DNA of 64,000 nucleotides. Origin: Marchantia polymorpha subsp. ruderalis (Eukaryota > Streptophyta > Marchantiopsida > Marchantiales > Marchantiaceae). The position numbers and the translations under genes are program-made. Position 1 is the stretch's first letter. Every line of letters begins with the position of its first letter. Shown in pieces: positions 22,455 to 35,100 of this stretch. The DNA is taken from contig AP031351.1 of assembly GCA_037833965.1 (NCBI GenBank), positions 5,406,501 to 5,470,500 on the forward strand, given 5' to 3'. The notes under the pieces are model-generated. The model did not search any database. It was given only the letters and a program-made list of their open reading frames with translations, and was not told the origin of the DNA.

Positions 22455-24119
22455 GATAATTAAAATACTTAAATAAAAGAATCTATGAACATATTAATTG
22501 AGAATGTAGATGTATCAAAATTATCATATCAAGGTTTTCTCACAGTGGAAAAGTTTAGTCTTCCCACAGAAGTTATACTCCTTGGCCCTTCTACCGTTTT
22601 TATAGTTCTCATCTTCGCCATTTTGTTCTTTCAAGATCTTTCCTTCGCGATCAGGATTCTGTCCAGAAACTTCTCTACTTTTACAGACTATGGGTGTCCT
22701 CGTGCTCCTCGCATGGATGATCACGGAATGTAGCCAAGGAATCTGGTTGGAATATCATCCAATCACAGATTCTCATCATGTTTGTCCCTCCCTATTGGTG
22801 GAGCGTAGATGTGAATCTAGAACGAGATCTTTGAGTCTGTGGAGACATCTTCCACTAGCACATCAACTTACATTGAGAGGAAGATACAGTTCTGAACAAT
22901 CCCCTTCTTTACTAGTATTCTTCATCCATCCCGTACGAAGGTTGAGAATGGACTTGCTGCTTACGTACAGAATGAACCAAACGGTGTTATAGGTCTAATA
23001 TGAAGGTAGTAATTTAAAAGCAAAGTACCAAGTATTAGCAAAAAAGTATTGAACTTCCGATCTTATTCAGTTCCATCCTCTACAGTGGAAGCAAGACGAA
23101 CAGACAACGCACAAAAGCAGCAAGCCGTTCGAAACAGGCACTAAACCGCGGTCTCTGTCAATTTCTTCAGATTGTGCAATGTTTACTTATTGTCCACAGT
23201 AGTGAGAATCTATCGAAGCTCATCCATCCCTCAGAGCGGGTGCAGCTTGAGTACGTGAACAAGATTTGAGCAACGAGCGATGCATCTCTTTGCAATTTCT
23301 TCATCTCAAATGTTTGTTTAGAATCACGCCAGATTATGCGTCCACATTTTGAGTAGACTGGGGACGCTTCATCAATGGTCTTCATGTTTGAACGTTTCAG
23401 TCATCACGATCACATGCATCACGTTTATGAAGTATTCTGTAATCCTTGGATCGAAGAACGTTCACCGAGTTAAGAGGTTGACACTTCGTTCATGGATTGA
23501 GGTAATGTATGATCGAGATGAAGTGACGTCCGTGTTATCTCCGCTACAAACTGCACTCAATGTTTAACCAGAGGTACGTACCTAACATCTCGGGCAGTAG
23601 TCTCATGTTTCCCCAAAAATTCAATCTTCTTGAATTACAACACTTTGTTCTTGTAATTTTTCTAAGAATCTGATCGATGTCAACTAAGATGAATCTAGTT
23701 GGAGTATCCAATTCACAGAATCTAGATACTAGATTTCAGTATTCATATCAACTTTTCCTGCCCAGACCATCTCCTTTATGTCTTCCGTCACTCCTATGCT
23801 GTAGTGAACATAGAATGTTTTCACGCACGTTTTCTGAATGTACCCGAACCAGAAATATGGGCACTTAAGGGCTCGCAGAATGTCAACCTGAAGCAAAAGA
23901 AAAAGCAACTGAGCAGATGAATTTACAGCTGGTGCTGGTTCTATGTGCACATTGATGATTGCAAAGCAAAGAGTTACGCAAGCATTTGATCCAACTGCTG
24001 AAGACACGCACCAAAAAGCATGTGACAATTACCTGCGCAGTCCCGGGCTAACTATATGAGTTTGAAGAGAAACTCTAAAGGTAGAAGGAGTTGCAAACTC
24101 TGCACTTCAATCACAGTAA
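22455..24119. other. Intergenic or transposon-flank DNA, no gene seen
   Basis: Only short open frames without recognisable domains occur on either strand. The first part probably still belongs to the transposon whose pseudogene lies just below in coordinate. No LTR, terminal repeat or RNA gene was identified. Confidence 0.4.
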
Positions 24120-24415
24120 CTCGAACGGGAAAATGAGACACATGAAATACGAACAGGAACTCTAGGGCTGATGAACAGGAACTCCGAGGCTTCAATCATA
24201 GTAACTCGAACGGAAAAATAAGACACAAGAAATACGGACAGGAACTCCGGGACTGACGAACAAGAGGTCGAAGAGTAACTCAAACAGGAACTCCGGAACT
24301 GACGAACAGGAGGTCGAACATGAACAAGGGGCTAACAAACAGGAGGTCGAAGAGGAACTCGAACATGAACTCCGGGGCTGACGAACAGGAGGAGTAACTC
24401 GAACGGGAGAGTAAG
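24120..24415. repeat. Minisatellite of GAACTCCGG / GACGAACAGGAGGTCGAA units
   Basis: Variable-length units built from AACTCGAAC, AGGAACTCCGGGGCTGA and CGAACAGGAGGTCGAAGA recur at least seven times with point differences and missing blocks. Related longer units (AACTCGAACGGGAAAATGAGACA) mark both ends. The array is purine-rich on the + strand and stands out from the AT-rich surroundings. Confidence 0.8.
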
Positions 24416-24489
24416 ATGCTTTGACAGACAAAAACTGTTCTATAAATATTCACTTCTAGCCAAAACTATGTTATAGGCAGTACTCCGTG

Positions 24490-24675
24490 TCAATTTCTTA
24501 TTGGGTGATAACTTCTTGATTCGGTTAGGCTCATGGCCCATGAATGATTTTTCTTAAGAGATGTCTTTTCTTCTTGGATCGCTTGCTTCCACTTATCCCG
24601 ATCTAATCTATTAGCTACCTCATCATAATAAGAAGGCGTTTCAGCATTCTTCAAATTAGATATAGATTCATCCAT
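24490..24675 (-). pseudogene. Copia pol fragment (start of reverse transcriptase region)
   Basis: The short frame contains AETPSYYDEVANRLDRDKWK followed by QAIQEEKTSLKKNHSW. This matches the conserved block that precedes the reverse transcriptase core in Ty1/Copia polyproteins. Only about 60 residues survive. It is on the same strand as the RT fragment at 26.4-27.2 kb but lies 3' of it, which is the wrong order. It is therefore a separate or rearranged copy. Confidence 0.7.
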
Positions 24676-26357
24676 GTTATATCAGTCTAAAATGAATCTT
24701 AGGCAATCTCTACACGATAGCCAACTTTTGTCTCTAAGATTTAACAAATTACTTTTTTTAGGAGCAGCTTTTACAAACTTTATCAGAATACTCTTTTTTT
24801 GAAATTTTTAAAAGGTTCAAAATTCAAGAAGTAATTTCTCAACTTTCCCAACCTCTTAAAAATATATGTGCTTCGCCGACGATCCGTATACCTTTCAGAG
24901 ACATGCAGTAGAGATGATCATACTTTTAGATTAGGTAGTCCATCTATCTCTTCTAACTGAAATGCCTCTTCTTCAATGTCTAAATTACTCGATATCTCCA
25001 AACATTCATATTCAAAACTCATCATTTTTTAGTCCCTTCAATAACAATGTTTTGAATAATGATATACCTTGATCATCATCACTACTTGGAAATGAAATAG
25101 CATGTATTATAACAGATATAGCAGTTGCAACAGACTTTTGTCATTTATCCAAGTATTTAACTCGTCATATAGTATTCATCCAAAGTGTTATATTTATTTT
25201 TAGATTGAACCAGACATACTCTTTAAAGTATTTTTCATAATCAATGAAAATGAATTTTGAACCTTTTATTCCCAATTTCTTTTGCTATTTTGATTTAGGA
25301 ACATCCATTCACTCTCAACATTGTAACATCAAGTTTTTCCAATCGATACATGCTTCCTCTGTTATGATATCTTTCAACCTTGAAGTAGGAATTCTACTTT
25401 GTATTTAACTGGCGGTCTTAAAAAATCTCCTCAAAATTTAAAACTAGTTTTATCTTATATAAAAAATATAGAAGAGAAAAAGTTTCATATAATTAATGTA
25501 AAGTAAACTGTCGATTTAGATTACTTACACATATTTTTTAATTTTCAGTAAATTTCATCTTGAGATTAACCTTAGTTATCATGCTCATAATCTTTGTACA
25601 TAAATGTCTTTATTAATTTTTTTGCAATTTCTTTTTGTGTCTTGTTAGCTCTTGCCTTCATATTCATGAAAATATCATTACTCAGATGTTTGAGATTCAT
25701 CTAATCTGTGACTCTAACCGACCGTAGTTTTATTTTCCGTGTTTAAGTCTCTAGCATCTTTGAAAATATTTCGTAAGTTGACAAATAAAACATATTCTTT
25801 TAACTTTAGCATCAATGAAAGTAAGTAAATACTATTTTTCTTGTATGTTTTTGTAAGTCTTTGGATCAAAATAGTACAAATGTATGACTTTTAACGATTG
25901 TCATGATTTCTTAGGTAAAGGTGTCTTTTGTGCTATAGGTTAGTGTTTTATGACTAACTTATAGCACAAGAATCACAAAATTGTAATGATTATTAGATAA
26001 ATTCACACCGCCATCCTCATATTAGAATCATAAGGATGTGTCAATCTTTCATGCCATATTTTGAGTGAATGGTCGTATGCAAGATGAGCATCTTTTGATG
26101 TCTTATACTTCTTTTCCATCAAGTTAACATTCTATCAATCAATATCTTCATAGCATATACTTGAATTTTATTGTAAATTTATATTGAATGAAAAGTGAAA
26201 ATCTTTGTGAAATATGTGGAGCCTAACAAGGGGAAATCTTTACTCATAGATATTGTTGAGGAGGAGTTTGATCATTCTGTTACTAATGTTCTGTCACATG
26301 AAGAAGCACCGATACATGTGGAGCAAGTTCTTGAGTAACAAGAACTGCAAGAGCAAG
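24676..26357. other. AT-rich DNA without recognisable genes
   Basis: Strongly AT-rich sequence between two Copia remnants, with no open frame above about 65 codons. It may be decayed retrotransposon or nested insertions. I see no LTR pair or terminal inverted repeat. Confidence 0.4.
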
Positions 26358-27166
26358 CTATACGCACTTCTGCAAGGTAGATCTCCAACTAATGCTTCCG
26401 TCGCCAAGTGTAAACACATATCTAGTTGTAGATCTACTCTTGTCTAAATCTTGTCCGTAGTCAGCATCAACGTAGCCAAACAAGGACTTGGCATTGTCTA
26501 ATAAGCCATCAAACAATAAGCCATAATCCACAGTACTCTTCAGATATCTCAGATACCATTTCACTGCTTCCCAATGAACTTTCTCTAGATTCGACATGTA
26601 CCTGCTCATCTTCCCCATTGCTAGAGCAATATCAGGCCTAGTGCACACCATTAAATACATGAGGCTGCCTACAACTTGTTCATAGGGAACACATGACATT
26701 CTTCCCTTTTCCACAGCATCTGTATGACATTGGGCTGCGGAGAGTTTAAAATGTGCCGGCATAGGAGTCTATACTCCTTTCGAATCGGCCATGTTCAACC
26801 TGTCAGGTATACAGAGAACATATTTGCCATGACTCAGCCATAGCTTCTTCTATTCAAAATCTCTATAAATATCCATGCCTAGTATCCTCCTAGACTTCCT
26901 CATATACTTCATTTTAAATGCAGACTTCAGATGACTTTTGCATTCATCGACATCGGATTGGTTTTTTGCCAAGATAAGCATGTCGTCAACGTAGAGTACT
27001 AAAAGGATGAGATTGAAAGTCTCATTATACATTATCTTCATATAGACACAAGGATCATACACGCTTCTTAGGAAACCTTGTGTATTCATAAACTCATCAA
27101 AACGTGTATTCCACTGCCTATGAGCTTGCTTCAGTCCATACAATGCTTTTAGTAATCTACAGACCC
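26358..27166 (-). pseudogene. Copia reverse transcriptase and RNase H fragment
   Basis: Reading down the minus strand from 27166, the frame encodes VCRLLKALYGLKQAHRQWN, then the RT active-site block LVLYVDDMLILAKN, then LGMDIYRDFE. After a stop at 26850-26852 it continues in the same frame through KKLWLSHGKYVL and a second stop near 26766-26768. The RNase H part follows with GSLMYLMVCTRPDIALAMG and LFGYVDADYGQDLDKSRST. Coding ends in ISWRSTLQKCV, so the RNase H C-terminus is lost. There are two nonsense codons and no frameshift. It is a decayed Ty1/Copia element lacking gag, protease and integrase. Confidence 0.92.
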
Positions 27167-27167
27167 A

Positions 27168-27179
27168 GCTTTGATACCA
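27168..27179 (-). other. Copia primer-binding site (initiator-Met tRNA type)
   Basis: On the minus strand the 12 bases read TGGTATCAAAGC, one base different from the common plant Copia primer-binding site TGGTATCAGAGC, complementary to the 3' end of tRNA-iMet. It lies two bases from the LTR end on one side. On the other side it is followed, within about two bases, by coding sequence for reverse transcriptase. Confidence 0.75.
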
Positions 27180-27181
27180 AT

Positions 27182-27464
27182 TGTAAATGCAAACACAAGA
27201 ATTATATTGACACATTTAACCAATCCAACAATACAAGAAATACAAGAGTACACACGTATAATGTGGTTCACCCTTAGGGGCTACGTCCACGGAAGAATAC
27301 ACTAGAGAGTTTACTACTTGAATACTTGAAGTGAAAGTATTTTTATCATCAGGAGGATATATATACCCCAGGTTGTCAACCACTCTAGGCTATAAATAGC
27401 TACATATGCGGTTAACCTTGGTTAACTAACCTTAGTTAACTCCTTACCAGAGTTAACCTCAACA
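27182..27464 (-). repeat. Solo-like 5' LTR of the Copia element, about 283 bp
   Basis: On the minus strand it starts TGTTGAGGTTAAC and ends TTTGCATTTACA, the TG...CA ends expected of an LTR. It abuts the primer-binding site. A TATAAATAG-like motif lies near 27391-27399, and GTTAACC blocks recur near the 5' end. I could not find a matching 3' LTR downstream of the RNase H fragment, so its boundaries rest on the end dinucleotides and the PBS position. Confidence 0.6.
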
Positions 27465-29340
27465 CAAATGATATATTCAGCATTAGATTTAAAATACTCA
27501 CATGTGTCTCATAAATTACAAAATCCATTGGGATAAAAATCTTAATAATCAAGTATTTATAAATCTACATGAGTGATGTTTATTTGATTTGATGCATGAT
27601 ATATAATTGTATTAATGATGTAATCACATAAAATGAGTAATTAAATTAATTAAATGTATGTTTAGATAAATTATTGATTATGATTATGCTTTATGACTAT
27701 GTATACATAAATCAAAAATAGAATATAATTTATAAATATTTGAATTATATCTAAATGTTCAATTTTTTGATATTATTAAAATTTATTTATATTTTTAATG
27801 CTAAAAATATAAAAATGTTTGAATGATACTCTTTCATCCATTTTAATTAAATTTTTTTTTGCAAAAAAATGAAATAATTCTATCAAAACACAGATCTTGA
27901 AATTTCAAGACATTGATTATGATCTTAAGAATAAAATACAAAAATTTATTTGATGTTATCACTACAAAATGCAAAACATTTGATAGGATCTAACACGATT
28001 TGTATAATCGGATGAGATGTCGGAGTTGTAGACCAATGTCACCAATGTATCAATATGAGTGTATGTAGCCAGATTGTTGTTGTTCAAAGTAATATCACGG
28101 TATTACTTTGACCATGAGGCTGAAATGCATTAGATCAACAACACAATCATAGCACGTACATAATACAAGTAGATATATATGATGCATTTTGTTCATTACA
28201 TTTATAGAGTCAATTTTTAATTATGACAAAATGCGATTTGAAGTAGCTAGCAGTGTAATCAAAATTGTCATGCACACCTTAACATTGTTAAACTGAAGTT
28301 CAGATCATGCTCTTTGTCTTATTTCTTATCGTCATCTGATTGTTAAGGGGATTTATTGTAGCTATCAAAATTGAGAACTCTTTGTAATCAAAAAGATTTT
28401 GTTTCACGAACTATTCAATTCCTTCAAACTCTTTGTTTCTGCTTGTTGTTGGTGTGTTTTGAAGTTTCAAGCTCTTACTCATTAGAGTTTGAGGACGTTT
28501 CAGAAGTTTTGTTGGATAGTAGTTTGTTTGCATGTAAGGTGCATGACGTCCACTGAAACCTTCATCTAAAATGAGTTGTACCTAGCCCAAAACTTGTATT
28601 GAAACATGGATGATGGTATCTTGCAAAGTTATCTAGTATTACATCTTGTAACATAAATCAGTTTGGATCGCAACAAATGTTTTGCGTTTTGGTGGATTTA
28701 CATCTAATAATTGTTTCAACAAACTCAAAATACCTCATAAAAATTGATGCAATTATTTGATTATATGTTTTGTTTTGTTTTTCACAATTTTGCAAAAATA
28801 AGGATAAATTTTAGCTTGTGAGAGTTGAATATAACTTTGTAGATGAATAATGATTTGTATTAATGGATAAGTAATGATATTTCCTATCATGTTGATTTTT
28901 CTAAAAAAAAATCCATATGATTTTTTCTGAAAACATGCTGATATTTAGATGTAAAAATAAATAAATTTTTAATTCATTTTTAATAAATAAATAAATATTT
29001 AATTTTACATTTAAATAAATAACTTACTACTTGCATCATGATGATTTTATATAAATAAATTTTAAGCGATTATCATTATGTTAATTCCACAACAAATGAA
29101 ATAGATTTTTTCATTTTGTAGTTAATTACACAACTATAAGGTGAATAAAAATCAAACGAAACAAATGAAATAAAACGAATGCAAACGTGTTGGATTTTTT
29201 AGAATTAGAAATCAAAGACATATCTTTATAAAAAAATCAGTACTTGTTCATTTAGCTAAGACGATGAAATATACATATTGTAAATCTTACAAAGGATAGG
29301 AATGTATACTTTGAGTGCACTGAGCTCGAAATCTTCTCAC
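27465..29340. other. Very AT-rich DNA, no gene seen
   Basis: Long A/T runs with many stops in all frames. A 61-codon + frame at 28371 has no recognisable domain. Probably old transposon-derived or heterochromatic DNA. The composition changes sharply to GC-rich near 29340. Confidence 0.45.
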
Positions 29341-32111
29341 CTACTAATGGGATCATGATGGATGGAGTGACGGCGTGGTCGGCAACAAGTCGGCGAGATC
29401 GGGATGAGAAGACAAGATTGGAAGTACGAGGCTTCTAATCCGCAACGGGGAGCTTCGCAAGAGAGTCCACGGTACCAGGAGTTCATTAGTGGATAACTCC
29501 GTTCCTAATGAGGCAGGGGGGGGCTGCCGAAGGAGGACCGGAGGCCGGACCACATGACTTTGTCGGATGTCCGCTGGCCTTGGGGGAGGAAAAAGCCCCA
29601 CAATAGGACTGGTCCGAGTCCGTCCGATGGAGGAATCTGACGGTGAAAAGAAACTGTTGTCCTCGTAGGATAGGCAGAGTCAGCGGATGTCAGCATTTTA
29701 CCCGAGGCCGCGTGCCAAAGGTTGGACGAATGCCCGCCAGCTAGGTGGCTCTTCTCCACGTGGATAACTCCTCTGCTTTTAACCTAAACACCATTGGGCC
29801 GGGCACGCTTCATACCCGTCTAGTATCCGAGGGGCATCTTCCTTTTCGGGAGAAATTTACCGAGGTCCGTCCGAAAGGTCGGAATGGCAGGGCAGCAGGG
29901 GGTGGGACTGGCATGGCCGAGGGCCGAGGGCCGAGAGTAGAGTCGCGAGAGACAGAGAGAGAGAGAGCGTTATGGTGATGGTGATGACGATGATGATGAT
30001 GATGCTGTTGTTGATGATGACGGAAAGAGCAGCAGCAGCAGCAGAGTACAGAGGAGACGAAGGAGAAGGGTCCAGGGAGAGGGAGAGGGAGGGGCAGGGG
30101 CAGGAAAGTCGAGACAGGGGGGGGGACGGGGGGACGGAAGGAAGGAGTTGGGCATAGATCGCTTGAGGGAGGGGAGGGAACGAATGATTGAAGCGAGGAA
30201 GGAAGGAAGGAATGCGGGAATGCATGTACGAAGGACAGGCGGACACTGAGGCACAGAGGCAGAGGGACGAGAGGGAGTTGGAGTAGGCGGAGAAGATAAG
30301 GAAGTGGACGGGGATTGTTGCTGATGAGGAGGATGATGGAGGATGGTGCGGTTTGGAAGTTTTTTTAGAAGGCGTCTTCAGGCTACATGTTTGTTACATT
30401 TTTGAATAATTGGTTCGTTCGTGGTGTGCGTTGTGGATGTCAAGTCACATCCCTCCGCAATTCTTGGGGGACGTCGCGGTCGTTGGAATGTTGCGCAGTG
30501 TGGGATCTGCAATCAGATCACTTGGCGGTTTATCGTGTTCGCCTGCCATGAGCATGACGCGAAGAGTTTGAAGTCCTGCGCTCTCGCAATTCTTCGCCAG
30601 AGCATTTTGCTGAATGTGGCGGCTCTCTCTTCTGCTGCCGCTGCTGCTGCCACTGCCACTGCCACTGCTGCTGCTGATGACTGCCTGCATGCGCTAGCGT
30701 GTAGCCAGCCGACTGGCCAGCACGGAAGACGGGTATCTCGGAGTAAAAGCGAACGGGTCGTCGGAAGTGGGAGATCGGGAGTTGGGTTAATCCTGAAAAG
30801 CGGGCCTTTTGTACGTGAATGCGGTGTACCCACATCGCAGCGTCGGAGCTTCAAATTTCGATTCATTAAGACTTTGTCGTTTTTGGCCGTTTCTGCTTTC
30901 GACTCTCTCGCCGCTTTCTCAATTTTGATCCTTGGCCTCCTCCTCCTTCTACGACATCCTTCGTCCTGGCCCGAGACGGGTTGCGGATTTGTGCCAGTTC
31001 TTTCGGACGCTGCCCTCCCTGACATTATTGATCATCCGATTCCTTCATTCTTCCCTGAAGCCTGTCAAGCGCCCCCGCCCCCGCCCCGTTCGAGTGTTGA
31101 AAGACGGGAGATTTTTCTACAGATTGCTGCTCGCCCACAGACACTCTTATCGGACAGCAAAGCATGCTCTGTGTCACAATCGGGGTGCAACGGGGATTCA
31201 ACTATCTAATTCTGGTTTTTGGAAGTTACAAAACAGAACGTACACCTGGCCCTGCGCTCCAGGACATGTACATGTGTTGCTGGTCATGATCGTGATGAGA
31301 CCTTGCCGGATTCACTCAGTCGAGACAGTTCTGTTGAGCTTCCAGGCTGCCTCTTTCAGTCGGCGGTCTGCCTAGCTCGGTCGGTCGGCAGCCGAGGGAG
31401 GACAGTCTTCTTCAAGTTCTATTATGCGCTCAGAATTTTTCTGCCTCAGCTTAGGAGTGCCCTCGACATGCCCGCTTGGATCTCCCACTGAGTTCTCTGG
31501 CCTAGCTGCAGGTTTTGAAATCCGGGCAACTTGAAGAGGATTCTCTTGCTTCCAGTTCTCTTCCAGCTCCAATCAAACCCGGCAGGTCTCTTGTGCAACA
31601 AGGCAATTCATTAGGCGTGTGAGAAGGCGCAATTTGTGCGGGAAATTGCACCAAGAAGGGTGGGATTTGAAGAGCTCTCTATCGTTCTTTGCGAATAGCA
31701 TTTTTCAATCTGGTAGCTAAGTTAAACGACGTTCTCACTTATCTCATAGCCTCATCTCCAGAATTTGGGTTTGCACGAAAGTGCCTGTCGATCAATTGTC
31801 TCAAGCCAGCTGCTTCGGGCTGTCCCAGTGTGTAGAGCTTTATATGAGATCCTTGGAAAATACGAGGAGGCAGCTGACAGTCGACACTTCTAGGGGCATC
31901 AGAAGTGGGCGTTATCTTGATCAGTACGGAGGCGTCAGCATTTTCACCACTGTTGGTTGCTGGCATAAGGATATAGAGCTTGAAGATAGTCGGATCAATA
32001 GGAAATTTTTGTGGAGGTTGTTGTGGAATGCACTCGGTGGATTCGCCAGAAACAGGCGTAGGCAGTAAAAAGGCGAAACGATCACTCTCGTCTTGCGTTC
32101 CAACCTCGACC
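29341..32111. promoter_or_regulatory. GC-rich upstream and leader region of the DPP gene, with microsatellites
   Basis: Composition switches from AT-rich to GC-rich at the left edge. It holds a GA run (29949-29966), an ATG/ATGATG run (about 29971-30020), purine-rich GGGA/GGAAGG tracts (30060-30240) and CTGCTGC/CCACTG trinucleotide runs (30630-30675). Overlapping open frames on both strands, up to 262 codons at 30421-31209, follow these repeats and show no domains. The most likely role is promoter, long 5' UTR and possibly a 5' UTR intron of the peptidase gene. No transcription start can be fixed from sequence. Confidence 0.45.
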
Positions 32112-35100
32112 ATGCCCACCACAGACAGTCAAACCGGCATCGGAGGAGACGATTATACGCTCTTTCCCGTGGAAGACATCGTTCAGTATCCTCTACCTGG
32201 CTATGTGGCCCCTGCATCGGTCGCCTTTAGCCCCGACGACAACTTGATTTCGTACCTGTACAGCCCCGACAGCACTCTCAGTAGAAAGATTTTCGCTTTT
32301 GACCCGGTGCTCCGACAGCAACGTTTGTTAGTGACTCCTCCCGGAGGAGGAGTAGACGAAGGGAATTTATCGACGGCCGAGAAGCTGCGAAGAGAGAGAC
32401 TGCGGGAGCGTGGCTTGGGTGTCACACGGTATGAATGGGCTAAGAGTGGTTTCGCTCCAAGATTGATGGTCCCTCTTCCTGGAGGAGTACGATTTCAACG
32501 CTCACAAACCTATCACTGCATAATATTGTCCTTGTCATGTCACCCACGAAAACTCTTGAGATTCTGTGCTTGTAATGGATATGGCAGTAGTGCGATTTCG
32601 TTCTGTTACTTAGATGATCTCATACTCCCATGCCGAAGTTGCCGACAGGGCCTGGCGTTGTCTCATCATAGTGTTCAATTTCTCAGTGGATGTGTCTTGC
32701 ATGGCTAGCTATGACTTCAATGCCTCAGTGACTAATTTTTGAAGAATTTTGTTCTTGAAGTGAACTAGTTTCCTGGATAAGTTCATTGATTTGGTTTCGT
32801 TGAGTTGATTGTTAGACATCTACTTCTGTTGGTATCGTAGATATTCACTGCATGAAAACCGTGGAAATACAACATTCGCTTAATGCTTTTCGTCCTATTT
32901 CTATCCTCTACTATGCACTTTTTATTCATCCACGGGCGGTGCTACGAAGTCATCAGGCGTCTCTTTCAGTGATTGACTAAGATTGACTCTCAATGTTGCA
33001 GATATATGTGCAGGATGGACCGTCTGCAGACCTTCGACTCAGAGTTCCCAGCACGGCGAACACCCCAATTTTGGATCCTCAACTGTCACCCGACGGTTGC
33101 TCAATTGCTTATGTCAGGGAAGATGAGATCTACGTTATTCCTATCGTAGGCGGAGAATCAGTGCAGATTACAACAGGTGCAAGAGGGACAGGCAAGGTAT
33201 CAAGCAATGCACGATCAATCGATTCTTCCAGCCTTGAATTCAGTTAGGACGTGGGGAGAGTACACTGTGAGGACATTATATCCTGCGACGTTTCTCCCTT
33301 TCAACATTTTGAACAAAGGAAGTAGGAGTTAATCTTCAACTTCTTTCAACTCATGCAATTCTGTTGATGTGGATATGATTGCAGACACATGGGTTAGCTG
33401 AGTACATCGCCCAGGTACCTTTTTTGTCTTTATCTTTCCCAGTATGACTTCTCCAGTGTTCGCGAACTAAGCTTCAAGTTACTCTAAGGTTTGGTACTGC
33501 TGTCTTTGTGTTGCTGGTCTTGGTAGTACAGATACATGGGTACACCCAAACAGCTCTTTGTATGATGCAACTCTTGCTTTGAAGTCTTGTATACCAGTAC
33601 CTCAGTGCGTTTCGCTTCACATTGTCTGGACCAGGAAGAGATGGAAAGAAGAAATGGATTCTGGTGGTCACCTGATAGCAGGCACATAGCATTTGCGGAA
33701 GTGGATGCTACTGGAATACCTTCTTTCCGCATAATGCATCAGGGTAAGGCTACTCTTGGTGGCGAAGCTGAGGAAGATCATCCGTATCCCTTTGCTGGTC
33801 AAGCAAATGTCAAAGTTCGCCTGGGAGTTGTCCCCGTCACTGGTGGTGATGTATCTTGGATGCAGCTCCACTGTGGAGAAATTGCGGATGAGGAATACCT
33901 GGCACGTGTCATGTGGATGCCTGATGGCTTCCTTACAGTCCAGGTGCAAAATCGTGCTCAAACAAAGCTTCAGCTATTAAAGTTTGACCCTGTGACCGGC
34001 TCACGTCAAACCATGTTGACAGAGGAAAATGATATTTGGGTGAATCTGCACGATTGTTTCACACCTTTACATAAAGGAGCGGGAAGACTGGCTGGGTCAT
34101 TTATATGGGCGAGTGAAAGGACGGGCTTCAGGCATCTATACTTGTACGATGGTTCCTGTAGGTGCTTGGGTGCACTAACAGAAGGCGATTGGGCCGTGGA
34201 GCAGATAGCAGGGGTGGATGAGAATAGTGGCATAATTTACTTCGTGGGGATTATGGATTCTCCGCTTGACACTCACCTGTATAGTACACAATTGTTTCCA
34301 GATTTTGTTTCTCCTTTGCAAAGGCCAAGGAGACTGACACAAAGTGAAGGCCGGCATATTGTAGTTTTAGACCACCAGATGCAAAGATTTGTGGATATAC
34401 ATGATAATTTGGAAACACCACCACGAGTTTTGCTCTGCTCCCTAGACGATGGCAGAATAATAGTGCCTATATACGAACAACCTGCACCGACGCCGCGTGC
34501 TCGGAAGTTACAACTGGCCCCACCGGAACTTGTTGAGATACAGACCGGCGACGACGGTACGATACTCTACGGAGCTCTGTACAAACCAGATCCGAATCAG
34601 TTTGGACCACCACCCTACAGGACCGTCGTTAGTGTCTACGGTGGACCCAACGTGCAAACTGTTTGCAACTCTTGGATGAACACAGTTGACATGAGAGCAC
34701 AATATTTGAGGAGCCGAGGCATTCTTGTTTGGAAGGTAACTATGGTTCCAACTTTCTGACAACCCCCTTTGTTTCTTTGCATCAGATCTCAACTTCTGTG
34801 AGGTTGCAAGTCAAGAAACCCACAAATACAAGGCCGAGACACAGCTGCATCGTCGCTCACAGGCGTGATCAGTTGATTATTAGTTCGTTCAAATGACTTT
34901 AGGTCAGGCCTACTACACAGATATTTTTCCCTTACTCAACAACAACAAGAACAATATTGTCTGAACGGAAAGAGCAAATCTTTTTCCACACAGGAGCTTA
35001 CCTGAGAAAGTATTTTACCTCTGCAAAGCTGGATTTAACATCACCAACCAACTGTCTTACCTCTAGCCAACTTGATACAACTCCACATTTCTTATGCCCG

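Noticed and set aside
29857-30254. Ser/Pro-rich minus-strand frames
   Set aside because: They are translations of GA, GGGA and ATG microsatellites, not genes.
30421-31209. 262-codon + frame upstream of the DPP gene, with a minus frame of 170 codons opposite
   Set aside because: Both run through trinucleotide repeats (poly-Ala and similar) and lack domains. Better explained as leader DNA.
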